From assembly GCF_003019675.1 (NCBI RefSeq), contig NZ_CP028105.1, positions 1,690,282 to 1,754,281 on the forward strand: a DNA stretch of 64,000 bases, written 5' to 3'. Shown in pieces: positions 1-7,230 of the stretch. Each line of letters begins with the position of its first letter. Positions within the stretch are counted from its first letter, which is position 1. Position numbers and translations under genes: made by a program. The notes beneath the pieces were generated by a model. The model was not told where the DNA came from, made no database searches, and was given only the letters and a program-made list of their open reading frames with translations. Origin of the DNA: Fusobacterium ulcerans (lineage in GTDB: Bacteria; Fusobacteriota; Fusobacteriia; Fusobacteriales; Fusobacteriaceae).

Positions 1-1
1 A

Positions 2-574
2 AATGAAAGAAAAAAATTATTCATACAAACACTTGTACCAATAATTGAAAACATAGAAATGGAGATAAAAACTGAAAAAGAGCAGGTAAAGAAAATAATA
101 GAAAAAGGTGTAAGAACCCAAGAAGAAAAGGATATTTTAAATAATGCTTTTGCAAAATACAAAGTAAAAAACATGAATACTGATGAACTTTTGAATAAAA
201 TGATAGTTCCACCTACTTCATTGATAATAGCTCAAGCTTCATTAGAAAGCGGGTGGGGGACCTCAAACGTAGCTAAAAAAGGAAATAACCTTTTTGGAAT
301 GAAGTCTTTTTCAAAAGAACAGGAGAAAAGTGTCAAGGTAGGAAAAGGAACTTATTATAAAAAGTATAATACTATTGATGATTCTGTAAAGGATTATATA
401 ATGACATTAGCAAGACATGGAGCTTATAAACAACTTAGAGCTGCAATAGTTAATGGCGAAAATTCATTAAAGTTGGTAAAACACTTGAATAATTATTCTG
501 AAATAAGAGAAGAGTACGGAAGAAAACTTACTACTATAATAAAAGCAAATGATTTATTAGAGCATGATGCCTAG
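2..574 (+). CDS. Bax-like glucosaminidase, 5' end cut by window edge
   Basis: C-terminal part of a peptidoglycan hydrolase of the Bax/FlgJ glucosaminidase superfamily, which cleaves glycan strands in the cell envelope. The reading frame is open to the left edge with no stop; the residues before the first ATG at position 59 (FIQTLVPIIENIE) look like the conserved helix that precedes the catalytic lobe, so the true start lies outside the window and the ATG at 59 is probably internal. Core motifs seen: SLIIAQASLESGWG with the catalytic-type Glu, then GNNLFGMKSF, and a YNTIDDSVKDYI stretch followed by a Tyr-rich region typical of the family. It ends in LLEHDA. Substrate is inferred from the family. 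No terminator is obvious before the ferredoxin promoter. Confidence 0.85.
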   Translation, partial: NERKKLFIQTLVPIIENIEMEIKTEKEQVKKIIEKGVRTQEEKDILNNAFAKYKVKNMNTDELLNKMIVPPTSLIIAQASLESGWGTSNVAKKGNNLFGMKSFSKEQEKSVKVGKGTYYKKYNTIDDSVKDYIMTLARHGAYKQLRAAIVNGENSLKLVKHLNNYSEIREEYGRKLTTIIKANDLLEHDA

Positions 575-658
575 TTTAAAAAGATGAAAAAGAATATTAA
601 ATTATTTGATTTTCAAAATATAAGTGTTTGAAAATAAAACATTTTTTTTAAATTACAC

Positions 659-687
659 TTGACAAGATGCGAAAAATAATATAAACT
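659..687 (+). promoter_or_regulatory. Sigma70-type promoter of the ferredoxin gene
   Basis: A perfect -35 box TTGACA (659-664), a 17-bp spacer and a -10 box TAAACT (682-687) lie about 40 bp upstream of the ferredoxin start. The spacing and match are those of a strong constitutive promoter. Confidence 0.7.
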
Positions 688-729
688 TTAAGTAGTTAAA
701 AAATTTTATGAATATTAGGAGGGATTTTA

Positions 730-900
730 ATGTACGTAATAGATAAAGACGCTTGTATAGGATGCGGAGCTTGTGAAGGAACTTGTCCAGTAGGAGCAAT
801 ATCATCAACTGATGATGGAAAATATGGAATATCAGATTCATGTGTTGACTGTGGAGCTTGTGCAGGTGGATGTCCTGTTTCTGCTATAGCAGCTGAGTAA
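730..900 (+). CDS. 2[4Fe-4S] ferredoxin
   Basis: A 56-residue clostridial-type ferredoxin, a soluble low-potential electron carrier in the cytoplasm. Two cluster motifs are complete: C-I-G-C-G-A-C-E-G-T-C-P near residues 9-20 and C-V-D-C-G-A-C-A-G-G-C-P near residues 38-49, each giving CX2CX2CX3CP. The length matches the family (about 55 residues). An AGGAGGG ribosome site lies 7 bases before the ATG. It is transcribed alone, between a consensus promoter and a strong terminator. Partners cannot be told from the context; in anaerobes such proteins usually serve pyruvate:ferredoxin oxidoreductase and hydrogenase. Confidence 0.95.
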   Translation: MYVIDKDACIGCGACEGTCPVGAISSTDDGKYGISDSCVDCGACAGGCPVSAIAAE

Positions 901-914
901 TTAAGTTAAATTAG

Positions 915-943
915 AAAGAGCCTATTCAAGGCTCTTTTTTTTG
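915..943 (+). terminator. Rho-independent terminator of the ferredoxin gene
   Basis: Stem AAAGAGCC (915-922) pairs with GGCTCTTT (930-937) around a 7-base loop, followed by a T-run. Confidence 0.85.
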
Positions 944-1110
944 TCTTTTTGTAAAAAAAAATTAACTGACAGTTAACAAAAAAATAATTGTTTATTATTG
1001 AAACACTCTTGTTGAGTTTTTCTTAAAAACTATAGAGATAGAGAGTGGATATGATTAAGCTGGGTAGAGGCAGGAAAAGAATTATATTAAGCAGATAAGA
1101 AAAGAATATA
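944..1110. other. Non-coding gap with a short inverted repeat
   Basis: No gene is visible. The stretch holds a 15-bp inverted repeat, TTAACTG-A-CAGTTAA (962-976), and a weak CTC/GAG hairpin followed by Ts near 1005-1022. No promoter or RNA gene could be assigned. Confidence 0.4.
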
Positions 1111-1166
1111 AAAAAGAGAGTAATCAAAGCTAAAAATTCTATTTTGCTTCTAAATTACTCTCTCTT
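1111..1166 (-). terminator. Terminator of the DXS-like gene
   Basis: Read on the minus strand, a hairpin pairs the AGAGAGTAAT arm (complement of 1154-1164) with ATTACTCTCT (complement of 1114-1124), followed by a run of T (complement of the A-run at 1111-1116). The loop is long, about 29 bases. Confidence 0.65.
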
Positions 1167-1224
1167 AATTATATATAGTTTAAAAATTATCTGGGTTTTA
1201 AATAAAGTTGTTAAAATTTATTGT

Positions 1225-2979
1225 CTATAGATTACAGCTAAGAATATCTTTAATTATTTGTTCTTTAGTAATACCATTTTCTTCCATAATTTCATTTACC
1301 TCATATCTATCAATAAATTCTTTTTTGAATCCATAATTTTTAACTTTCATATCTGTTGTTCCATAGAAAGATGCTATCTTTTCTCCAAATCCACCATTTA
1401 AAATACCATCTTCTAAAGTGATAACTATATCATGATTATTTTGAAGTTCTGTGAGCATTTCTTTATCAAGTCCTGTAATATATCTTGGATTAATTAATGT
1501 TGGTGTAAATCCAAGTTCTTTTTCTATTTCTCTTAAAACCTCTTCTCCTAATTGATAAAAATCCCCTAAAGCTAATATTGCTACTTTACTTCCTTTTACA
1601 TCCATTTGATATTTGTTAATATTACTGTAATCAGTGTCAACATGTCTATTATCTGATATGACATCATTACTTGGAATACGAATAGCTACAGGATACTGAG
1701 TTTGTTCTATACTCCAGTCCAGCATGGCAAGATATTCATCTTTAGAAGTAGGTGCCAGATAAATAATATTAGGGATATTTGAAATCAATGGAATATCAAA
1801 AATACCTAAGTGTGTAACATCGTTCATGCTGTAAATAGATGCTCCATTTACCAGAATAGTTGCAGGATTATTATTGATACATAAATCTTGTGATATTTGA
1901 TCATATGTTCTTTGAATAAAACTTGAATATGTAGCAAATACCGGCTTACAACCATTTTTAGCAATTCCTGAAATCATGGCAACAGCGTGTTCTTCAGCAA
2001 TTCCAACATCAATAAACTGTTTTCCTGCTTCTTTTCTTTTTTCAGAAGTAAATCCAATATTAGTTGGAACTCCTGCAACAACAGCAGTTACTTTAGGATC
2101 TTTTTTCATTTTATTCAATAGATATTCTCCAGTTATTGAACCATAATCTTCACCAAAAGACAGAGATACCTTTCCTGTTTCTATATCAAATGGAAAGTTC
2201 CAGTGCCAGTTTTCTTTATTCTCTTCAGCAAATTTAAATCCTTTACCTTTTTGAGTATTGATATGAACTACAATTGGGTGATTGATATCTTTTACCTTTG
2301 TAAATACTTCAATTAGGTTTTCAATATTATTTCCTTCATTTTCATAGATATAGTCTAATCCCATTGCTTTAAAGAGATTGCATTCATGAGTTCCATTGCT
2401 TTCTCTTAGTTTTTTTAGATTCTTGTATAGTCCTCCATGATTTTCAGCAATAGACATATCATTGTCATTGACAACAACAATGAAGTTACTGTTTAGATCT
2501 CCAGCAAAATCCAGCCCTTCTAATGCTTCTCCACCACTCAAAGAACCGTCTCCAATTACTGCAACAATATTTTCATTGTCATTTTTTAAATCTCTTGCTT
2601 TTGCTAATCCTGAAGCCAGACTGACAGATGTTGAAGTGTGACCAACATTAAACATATCATGCTCACTTTCCTCAGGATTTGTATAACCTGAAACATCATG
2701 AAAATGTTCTTCATATAGATAAGCATCTTTCCTTCCTGTAAGCATTTTATGAGGATAGCTTTGATGAGATACATCAAATACAAATTTATCCACTGGAGAG
2801 TTGAAAACATAGTGCATAGCAATTATTGCCTCAACCATTCCAAGATTTGGTCCTATATGTCCTCCAGTTTTACTCAATCTATTAAGCAGAGCAGCTCTCA
2901 TTTCATCTGCCAGTTTTTTTAATTCTTCAATATTCATTTCTTTTAAATCTTTTGGACTGTTTATTTTTTCTAAATACAT
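1225..2979 (-). CDS. DXS-like thiamine diphosphate transketolase (divergent 1-deoxyxylulose-5-phosphate synthase)
   Basis: A 584-residue member of the DXS family, shorter than E. coli Dxs (620). DXS joins pyruvate and glyceraldehyde 3-phosphate to make DXP for isoprenoids, thiamine and pyridoxal. Kept features: GGH at 39-41, DVSHQSYPHKMLTGR at 69-83, the ThDP motif GDGSLSGG at 143-150 with NDND at 171-174, the catalytic-type Glu329 in GIAEEHAV, R357, H390 and R434. By colinear comparison with E. coli Dxs recalled from memory, the phosphate-anchoring Arg420 is Gly379 and Asp427 is Asn386. Its substrate may therefore differ. It is monocistronic, with a MerR-type promoter upstream (3030-3060), which is unusual for a housekeeping dxs. 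The organism may carry a second, canonical dxs elsewhere. Family call firm, exact reaction uncertain. Confidence 0.8.
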   Translation of the reverse strand: MYLEKINSPKDLKEMNIEELKKLADEMRAALLNRLSKTGGHIGPNLGMVEAIIAMHYVFNSPVDKFVFDVSHQSYPHKMLTGRKDAYLYEEHFHDVSGYTNPEESEHDMFNVGHTSTSVSLASGLAKARDLKNDNENIVAVIGDGSLSGGEALEGLDFAGDLNSNFIVVVNDNDMSIAENHGGLYKNLKKLRESNGTHECNLFKAMGLDYIYENEGNNIENLIEVFTKVKDINHPIVVHINTQKGKGFKFAEENKENWHWNFPFDIETGKVSLSFGEDYGSITGEYLLNKMKKDPKVTAVVAGVPTNIGFTSEKRKEAGKQFIDVGIAEEHAVAMISGIAKNGCKPVFATYSSFIQRTYDQISQDLCINNNPATILVNGASIYSMNDVTHLGIFDIPLISNIPNIIYLAPTSKDEYLAMLDWSIEQTQYPVAIRIPSNDVISDNRHVDTDYSNINKYQMDVKGSKVAILALGDFYQLGEEVLREIEKELGFTPTLINPRYITGLDKEMLTELQNNHDIVITLEDGILNGGFGEKIASFYGTTDMKVKNYGFKKEFIDRYEVNEIMEENGITKEQIIKDILSCNL

Positions 2980-3029
2980 ATTTTTCTCCTTATATAGTAA
3001 TTTTATTTATTTTGTTTCTTGATATATCA

Positions 3030-3060
3030 AGTCTAACATCTGGAGTGGACTCTAGGTCAA
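3030..3060 (-). promoter_or_regulatory. MerR-family-type promoter/operator of the DXS-like gene
   Basis: On the minus strand: -35 TTGACC (3055-3060), a 19-bp spacer and -10 TAGACT (3030-3035). The over-long 19-bp spacer carrying a central dyad (GAGT-CC-ACTC) is the signature of promoters activated by MerR-family regulators through DNA twisting. Two more such promoters occur in the window (8302-8332 and 16815-16845), and a MerR gene lies at 16295-16723. Confidence 0.75.
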
Positions 3061-3088
3061 GAAGTAATTTTAATTTTTTTATTGTGAT

Positions 3089-3121
3089 AAAAATCCCCCT
3101 CCAAATATTATCTGAAGGGGA
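3089..3121 (-). terminator. Terminator of the exported hydrolase gene
   Basis: On the minus strand CCCCTTC pairs with GGAGGGG around an 11-base AT-rich loop, followed by ATTTTT. It lies 11 bases after the hydrolase stop. Confidence 0.65.
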
Positions 3122-3132
3122 AAGGGAAGTAA

Positions 3133-4191
3133 TTATTTTAAATTTGTCTTAAAGAAATTACCTAATTTATCAAAAGGAATCATATCAACACGGTCATATA
3201 AGTCTACATGTCCAGCACCAGGAACAATAAGTAATTCTTTTGGTTCAGCTGCACGTCTGTATGCATCTTCACTAAATTCTTTTGAATGAGCCTGATCTCC
3301 AGTGATAAATAACATTGGACGAGGAGAGATAGTTTCAATATCATTAAATGGATAGAAGTTCATGAATTTTATATTACTTGTAAGTGTTGGGTGAGTAGTT
3401 GTTTCAGTAGTAGCCCCTTCTGGAGTAAATTCTCCACGTGAAGTACGGTAAAAATCATAAAATTCTTTTTCTATTGGAGATGAGTTTTCATCAATTTTAT
3501 GTACAGTACCACTTGTGTACTCAGTTTTTCCTCCATTAAATTCTGCATAACGTTGTTCAGCAGCATCAGCAATAAACTGTTTACGCTGCTCTAATGTCAA
3601 TGAATGATTAAGTCCATTACGATTAGCAGATCCCATGTCATACATACTTACTGTGGCAATAGCTTTCATACGAGGATCGATTTTTGCTGCACTGATAGCA
3701 AAGCTTCCACTTCCACAGATACCAAGAGCTCCAATCTTATTTGGGTCAACAAATGAATGAGTTCCTAAAAAATCAACTGCTGCACTGAAATCTTCAGCAT
3801 AGATATCTGGTGATACAGCATTACGAGGCTGGCCCTCTCTTTCACCCCAGAAAGATAAATCTATTGCAAGAGTTACGAATCCTTGTTCTGCCAGTTTTTG
3901 AGCATATAGATTAGAAGATTGTTCTTTTACTGCTCCCATTGGATGTCCAATAATAATTGCCGAGTTTTTAGTATTTTGTTTCATATTCTTAGGAACAAAG
4001 AGATTACCTGTAACTCCCATTTTATATTGGTTTTGAAATGTAACTTTTTGTAGAGTTACTTTATCGCTTTTATAAAAATTATCTGCTCCATTAGATATAT
4101 CAGCAGCAAAAACACTTCCTGCTCCAACAGTCATTAAAGTCATTCCAATCATTGCTCTTTTACAAATTGATAATAATGATGATTTTTTCAT
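3133..4191 (-). CDS. Exported alpha/beta hydrolase, dienelactone-hydrolase-like
   Basis: A 352-residue alpha/beta-fold hydrolase with a clear signal peptide (basic start, hydrophobic core, cleavage near VFA-A at residues 29/30), so it probably acts in the periplasm. The nucleophile elbow reads G-I-C-G-S-G around residue 159: a Cys sits at the nucleophile position, as in dienelactone-hydrolase-like enzymes, though Ser161 is an alternative. The acid is probably Asp in ITGDQAH and the base His in VPGAGHVDLYD near residue 328. GHPMGA (residues 82-87) supplies the oxyanion-hole region. Substrate unknown. It has its own promoter with a composite LysR-type operator identical in layout to that of the acetyltransferase operon at 7.1 kb, so LysR control is inferred. 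A GGAGG site precedes the ATG. Confidence 0.8.
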   Translation of the reverse strand: MKKSSLLSICKRAMIGMTLMTVGAGSVFAADISNGADNFYKSDKVTLQKVTFQNQYKMGVTGNLFVPKNMKQNTKNSAIIIGHPMGAVKEQSSNLYAQKLAEQGFVTLAIDLSFWGEREGQPRNAVSPDIYAEDFSAAVDFLGTHSFVDPNKIGALGICGSGSFAISAAKIDPRMKAIATVSMYDMGSANRNGLNHSLTLEQRKQFIADAAEQRYAEFNGGKTEYTSGTVHKIDENSSPIEKEFYDFYRTSRGEFTPEGATTETTTHPTLTSNIKFMNFYPFNDIETISPRPMLFITGDQAHSKEFSEDAYRRAAEPKELLIVPGAGHVDLYDRVDMIPFDKLGNFFKTNLK

Positions 4192-4232
4192 TTTTAACCT
4201 CCTTAAATTTTAATGTTTCTTATCTTGAATAA

Positions 4233-4290
4233 AGTATATAATAAAAAAACTAAGATAACAAATACTTATATTGGATATCTTAATATGCTT
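4233..4290 (-). promoter_or_regulatory. Promoter with composite LysR-type operator for the exported hydrolase
   Basis: Minus-strand promoter: -35 TTGTTA (4256-4261), 17-bp spacer, -10 TATACT (4233-4238). Abutting the -35 on its upstream side is AAATACTTATAT (4260-4271, plus-strand reading), then 11 bp, then ATATGCTT (4283-4290). The same two boxes with the same 11-bp gap and the same 4-bp offset to the -35 occur at 7142-7172, next to lysR. Confidence 0.65.
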
Positions 4291-4337
4291 ATTTACTATA
4301 TTTAAATTTTGATTCAAAGGAGGTGTGGTAAAGAAAA

Positions 4338-4376
4338 TAAAAAAGGCTCTGGCAAATAAATTGTTGCCAAAACCTT
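4338..4376 (-). terminator. Terminator of the deacylase-HAD operon
   Basis: On the minus strand AAGGTTTTGGCAA pairs imperfectly with TTGCCAGAGCCTT (arms 4364-4376 and 4343-4355), followed by a T-run. It lies after the flavodoxin remnant. Confidence 0.7.
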
Positions 4377-4397
4377 AATAATAGTTATAAAAATATT

Positions 4398-4448
4398 TTA
4401 AAATTCTAAATTTTCAAGCCATGTATTTACTTCTCTTTTTGGTGCCAT
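4398..4448 (-). pseudogene. Remnant of a flavodoxin C-terminus
   Basis: Directly downstream of the HAD gene, the minus strand encodes REVNTWLENLEF-stop. The intact exported flavodoxin at 10146-10775 ends in REVNTWLENLGF-stop. Over the last 39 bases, including the stop codon, only four differ by eye. Nothing of the rest of the flavodoxin (FMN loops, signal peptide) is visible upstream, where the HAD coding sequence begins at once. The piece therefore looks like the tail of a deleted flavodoxin gene. A short functional peptide is unlikely, as no ribosome site precedes it. Confidence 0.7.
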
Positions 4449-4464
4449 ATTCAGTTCCCGTATC

Positions 4465-5247
4465 TTATAATAGATGATACTTCTTACAATATTTATATAT
4501 TCCATCGTTTTCAACACTATCACATACCACATCCGCCATTTTTTTTACTTCTGCTCCTGCATTCCCCATTGCAATTCCTATTCCAACAGATTTCAACATA
4601 GGAATATCGTTATTACCATCTCCAAAAGCTATTGCTTGTTCCTTTGTCAGATTAAAATGTTCTAATGTTTTCTGTATTCCTAATGCTTTACTGCCACTCA
4701 ATGGAATAATATCAACAGCTCTGTCCCACCATGCTGTGATTTCTGCACCATCTACTTCCCTTAATAAGCTGGAATATTCTTCTTTTCTCCCACCTGACAT
4801 AATCTGATAGATATCCTGTTTAGATAAATAATCAAAATCGACTTCTGTAGGAACTGGTTCATGAGCAATCTTAAAATAATCTTCTAAGTCTTGATCACTT
4901 CCGTTAGCACCTAACATATCAAGTGATGCAAGTGCAACTGGTCTGTCTATGCTTGAAGCATTTTTAATAATTTGGTGGACTGTTTTTGCTGGGATAGGAT
5001 TCTTATATATTACATTTTTTTTAGTACAGCAATATGAACCATTAAATGCAATAATCGCATCAAAATCTATTCCTTCAAATTTGGGTATTGTCAATAAAGC
5101 CCTTCCAGTAGCAATACAAATTTTAATATGATTACTTTTCAGTTTCAATAATGTTTCTTTCATCTTAGGAGATAATTCTTTAGTCCCTAATTTAAGTAAT
5201 GTTCCATCTATATCAAAAAAAATAATCTTTGTATCCTTAATATTCAC
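4465..5247 (-). CDS. Cof-type HAD-IIB family phosphatase
   Basis: A 260-residue cytoplasmic HAD-superfamily hydrolase of the Cof/IIB type, which dephosphorylates sugar phosphates, flavin mononucleotide or similar small metabolites. Motif I FFDIDGTLL (about residues 10-18) holds the nucleophilic Asp; motif II is CIATGR; the C2 cap follows; motifs III and IV are the Lys of SGSKALG and GDGNNDIPML near residue 210, with the following GIAMGNA. Length is typical. The start codon is GTG, supported by an AAAGGGG ribosome site 7-8 bases upstream. It lies 19 bases after the deacylase gene and is probably co-transcribed with it. The exact substrate cannot be read from sequence. Confidence 0.9.
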   Translation of the reverse strand: MNIKDTKIIFFDIDGTLLKLGTKELSPKMKETLLKLKSNHIKICIATGRALLTIPKFEGIDFDAIIAFNGSYCCTKKNVIYKNPIPAKTVHQIIKNASSIDRPVALASLDMLGANGSDQDLEDYFKIAHEPVPTEVDFDYLSKQDIYQIMSGGRKEEYSSLLREVDGAEITAWWDRAVDIIPLSGSKALGIQKTLEHFNLTKEQAIAFGDGNNDIPMLKSVGIGIAMGNAGAEVKKMADVVCDSVENDGIYKYCKKYHLL

Positions 5248-5266
5248 TATATTCCCCTTTCAACTA

Positions 5267-5758
5267 TTATCCTATTGAACATATTTCAACTTCATTTCCA
5301 TGTTCTTTGATGATGTCGATTAAATCTTCAGCCTGCATCCATACTGTTGCTGTATTATCATTAGGATGGACACCAATTAAGCCGTTTCCTTTCAAAAAAT
5401 AATCATCCAAAAACATCTTTATTTTTCTTTCCTCATCATTCAATATTCCCAGTGGTGTCACTGCTCCTGGTATCAAGTGCATGATTTTTTTCAGTTCATC
5501 TTCTGTAGCAAAACTTAGTGGTCTTGTTTGATTTTCTTTTCGAAATTCTTTTAAGTTTACTCTTTTATCACCTTTTACAGTAATTAGATAATAGTTTTTC
5601 TTTTTATCATCCCTGACAAATAAGTTCTTTGCATCTGCTTCAGGATATGGAATATCAATTTGTGATAATTCTTCCATATTAAAAACAGCTTGGTGCTCTG
5701 TTACTTCATATTGTATATTTTTATCATTTAGGAAATTATATAACTCTTGCTTATACAT
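5267..5758 (-). CDS. ProXp-ala/PrdX-type aminoacyl-tRNA deacylase
   Basis: A 163-residue free-standing editing domain of the YbaK/ProX superfamily, closest in pattern to PrdX/ProXp-ala, which hydrolyses Ala mischarged onto tRNA-Pro. Visible family features are the AKNLFVRDDKKKNYYLITV strand with the catalytic-type Lys, a GAVTPLGI loop near residue 110, and HPNDNTATV near the C-terminus. The length is that of the stand-alone family. It is the first gene of a two-gene unit with the HAD phosphatase. Amino acid and tRNA specificity are inferred from family resemblance only. A GAGGTGA ribosome site precedes the ATG. Confidence 0.85.
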   Translation of the reverse strand: MYKQELYNFLNDKNIQYEVTEHQAVFNMEELSQIDIPYPEADAKNLFVRDDKKKNYYLITVKGDKRVNLKEFRKENQTRPLSFATEDELKKIMHLIPGAVTPLGILNDEERKIKMFLDDYFLKGNGLIGVHPNDNTATVWMQAEDLIDIIKEHGNEVEICSIG

Positions 5759-5790
5759 TATTAGTCACCTCTGCAAATTTTAATTTGTCG

Positions 5791-5820
5791 ATTATACCTT
5801 TTCATTAAAGGTAAATTGAA
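5791..5820 (-). promoter_or_regulatory. Candidate promoter of the deacylase-HAD operon
   Basis: On the minus strand: -35 TTCAAT (5815-5820), an 18-bp spacer and -10 TATAAT (5791-5796). The spacer contains a dyad, ACCTTT-N5-AAAGGT, which may be a regulator site; its owner is not known. Confidence 0.45.
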
Positions 5821-5932
5821 TAATCACATTATACTGTATTTGTTCATTTCAGGCAATGAAAAATTTGTCCATTCTGTATGCTTCATTCTACAGCAACTTT
5901 ATAGTATGACCTGCATGATTAATATACAAAAT

Positions 5933-6475
5933 TTAAATATTTTTCCCCATAGTGTAAGCTTCATTTAAGGTATCAGGAAAATTTTTAATAGTTCTAGCAG
6001 CATCAGTACCCAGTCCTTTTACTACACCTTTTAAACTTGTTTTTTCAAAACACTCTATCCAGCCTTGCAGCCCTTTAATAGCTCCATCCATAGAATTTTT
6101 ACTGCTGTCTGCTGCTGTTGCTAAAAGGTAGATATCAGTAAATGAGTAATCTACTGGAAATAGAGGATTTGTTCTGTCCAATAAAGTTTTCATCTGTCCA
6201 CACATTTCATAAAAATATATAGGAGTAGCAAATACTATCGCATCAGCATGAAGCATCTCTTCTACAATATTGCTAGCGTCGTCTTTTATAATACATTTTT
6301 TAGTAGATTGGCAAACTAGACACCCTTTACAAAAATTAATAGTTTTGTTGTAAAGATCTATTTTTTTTACCTGATGCCCTGATTCAAGTGCACCTTTTTC
6401 AAATTCAGATGCTAATATATCTGAATTTCCTCCTTTACGTGGGCTGGTAGAAATAATTAAAACATTTTTTTTCAT
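5933..6475 (-). CDS. Iron-sulfur flavoprotein / NADPH-dependent FMN reductase family
   Basis: A 180-residue flavodoxin-fold protein. The FMN phosphate loop is STSPRKGGNSD (residues 9-19), and a compact cysteine motif C49-C52-C55-C61 (CX2CX2CX5C) matches the [4Fe-4S] motif of archaeal and clostridial iron-sulfur flavoproteins. ATPIYFYEMCGQMKTLLDR (about 83-101) is the second FMN-contact region. Such proteins reduce quinones, peroxide or oxygen, taking electrons from ferredoxin. It follows the acetyltransferase gene by 36 bases and probably shares its LysR-controlled promoter. A related protein with the same cluster motif is encoded at 9473-10105. Confidence 0.85.
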   Translation of the reverse strand: MKKNVLIISTSPRKGGNSDILASEFEKGALESGHQVKKIDLYNKTINFCKGCLVCQSTKKCIIKDDASNIVEEMLHADAIVFATPIYFYEMCGQMKTLLDRTNPLFPVDYSFTDIYLLATAADSSKNSMDGAIKGLQGWIECFEKTSLKGVVKGLGTDAARTIKNFPDTLNEAYTMGKNI

Positions 6476-6511
6476 ATCTTTTCTCCTTTTACATTTTAAT
6501 TTCTTTAATAT

Positions 6512-7081
6512 TTAAATATTTTTGATAACTTTTGCTGGTACTCCCCCAGCAACTACATTAGCAGGAATATCTTTTGTAACCATTGCTCCTGCTGCAATTA
6601 TTGCATTTTCTCCTATTCTGACCCCTGATACAATAGTCACATTAGCACCTAGCCAGACATTTTTTTCCAGAATAATCGGTGTTGGATATGTAGTACCTCT
6701 GTCTTTAGGAGCAAAGCCATGATCGAGAGTTGCCAGAGTTACATTATGACCTATGAGAACTCCATCTCCAATGAAGATGCCTCCTTGATCTTGAAAATGA
6801 CAGCATGTATTTATAAAAACATTTTTCCCAATGTGAATATTTTTTCCACAGTCAGTATAAAATGGGGGAAATATAGAGAATGTGCTGTCAATTTCCCTTC
6901 CAGTTAGCTGAGTAAATATATCTCTGATTTCCTCTGGAGTATGATATGAACTATTTAGTTCAGCTGTTATTCTCATAGCTTCATGGCTCAGTTTAACCAT
7001 AAAATCATAAATTTCTGTTCCAGTAGGAATTGGTTTCCCACTATTTACATGCTTTAAAAATTTTTCTATATCTATTTTCAT
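6512..7081 (-). CDS. Maltose/galactoside O-acetyltransferase-like hexapeptide-repeat protein
   Basis: A 189-residue trimeric left-handed beta-helix acetyltransferase of the Maa/LacA/NodL group, which transfers acetyl from acetyl-CoA to a sugar or other hydroxyl. Hexapeptide repeats run from about residue 70 (IHIGKNVFINTCCHFQD) to the end (GARVTIV-like turns, VAGGVPAKVIKNI). The catalytic-type His lies in TLDHGF. A longer frame opens at 7093, but its ATG has no ribosome site and the GAGGAAGGTG between the two ATGs serves the start at 7081. It is first in the operon with the iron-sulfur flavoprotein and faces lysR, whose operator sits in the shared region. The acceptor is unknown. Confidence 0.88.
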   Translation of the reverse strand: MKIDIEKFLKHVNSGKPIPTGTEIYDFMVKLSHEAMRITAELNSSYHTPEEIRDIFTQLTGREIDSTFSIFPPFYTDCGKNIHIGKNVFINTCCHFQDQGGIFIGDGVLIGHNVTLATLDHGFAPKDRGTTYPTPIILEKNVWLGANVTIVSGVRIGENAIIAAGAMVTKDIPANVVAGGVPAKVIKNI

Positions 7082-7114
7082 CACCTTCCTCATGTTGAAA
7101 TATATTTTACTTTT

Positions 7115-7172
7115 ATTATAGAGCAGAAGGACTTTGATATCAAATACCTATATCAAATAAAGAGATATGCTT
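7115..7172 (-). promoter_or_regulatory. Promoter with composite LysR-type operator for the acetyltransferase operon
   Basis: Minus-strand promoter: -35 TTGATA (7138-7143), 17-bp spacer, -10 TATAAT (7115-7120). AAATACCTATAT (7142-7153) overlaps the edge of the -35, and ATATGCTT (7165-7172) follows 11 bp further upstream. The same boxes in the same geometry occur at the hydrolase promoter (4260-4290). A direct repeat ATATCAAATA (7137-7146 and 7150-7159) overlaps it. Confidence 0.65.
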
Positions 7173-7200
7173 GACAAGCATATAAAAAGAGAACTATAAT
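7165..7200 (+). promoter_or_regulatory. lysR promoter with palindromic operator over the -35
   Basis: A perfect 19-bp palindrome, ATATGCTT-GAC-AAGCATAT (7165-7183), contains the -35 TTGACA (7171-7176) of the lysR promoter; -10 TATAAT is at 7195-7200 (18-bp spacer). A regulator on the palindrome would block its own promoter, the usual autorepression layout of LysR-type genes. Confidence 0.7.
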
Positions 7201-7230
7201 TAATGTAGAAGTATTAGAAAAGGAGGGAAT

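Noticed and set aside
962-976. TTAACTGACAGTTAA inverted repeat as an operator
   Set aside because: It sits just after a terminator with no gene or promoter downstream on either strand that it could control; kept only as a note in the gap.
2604-2822. Alternative frame inside the DXS-like gene
   Set aside because: It overlaps conserved DXS motifs in another frame and has no family resemblance.
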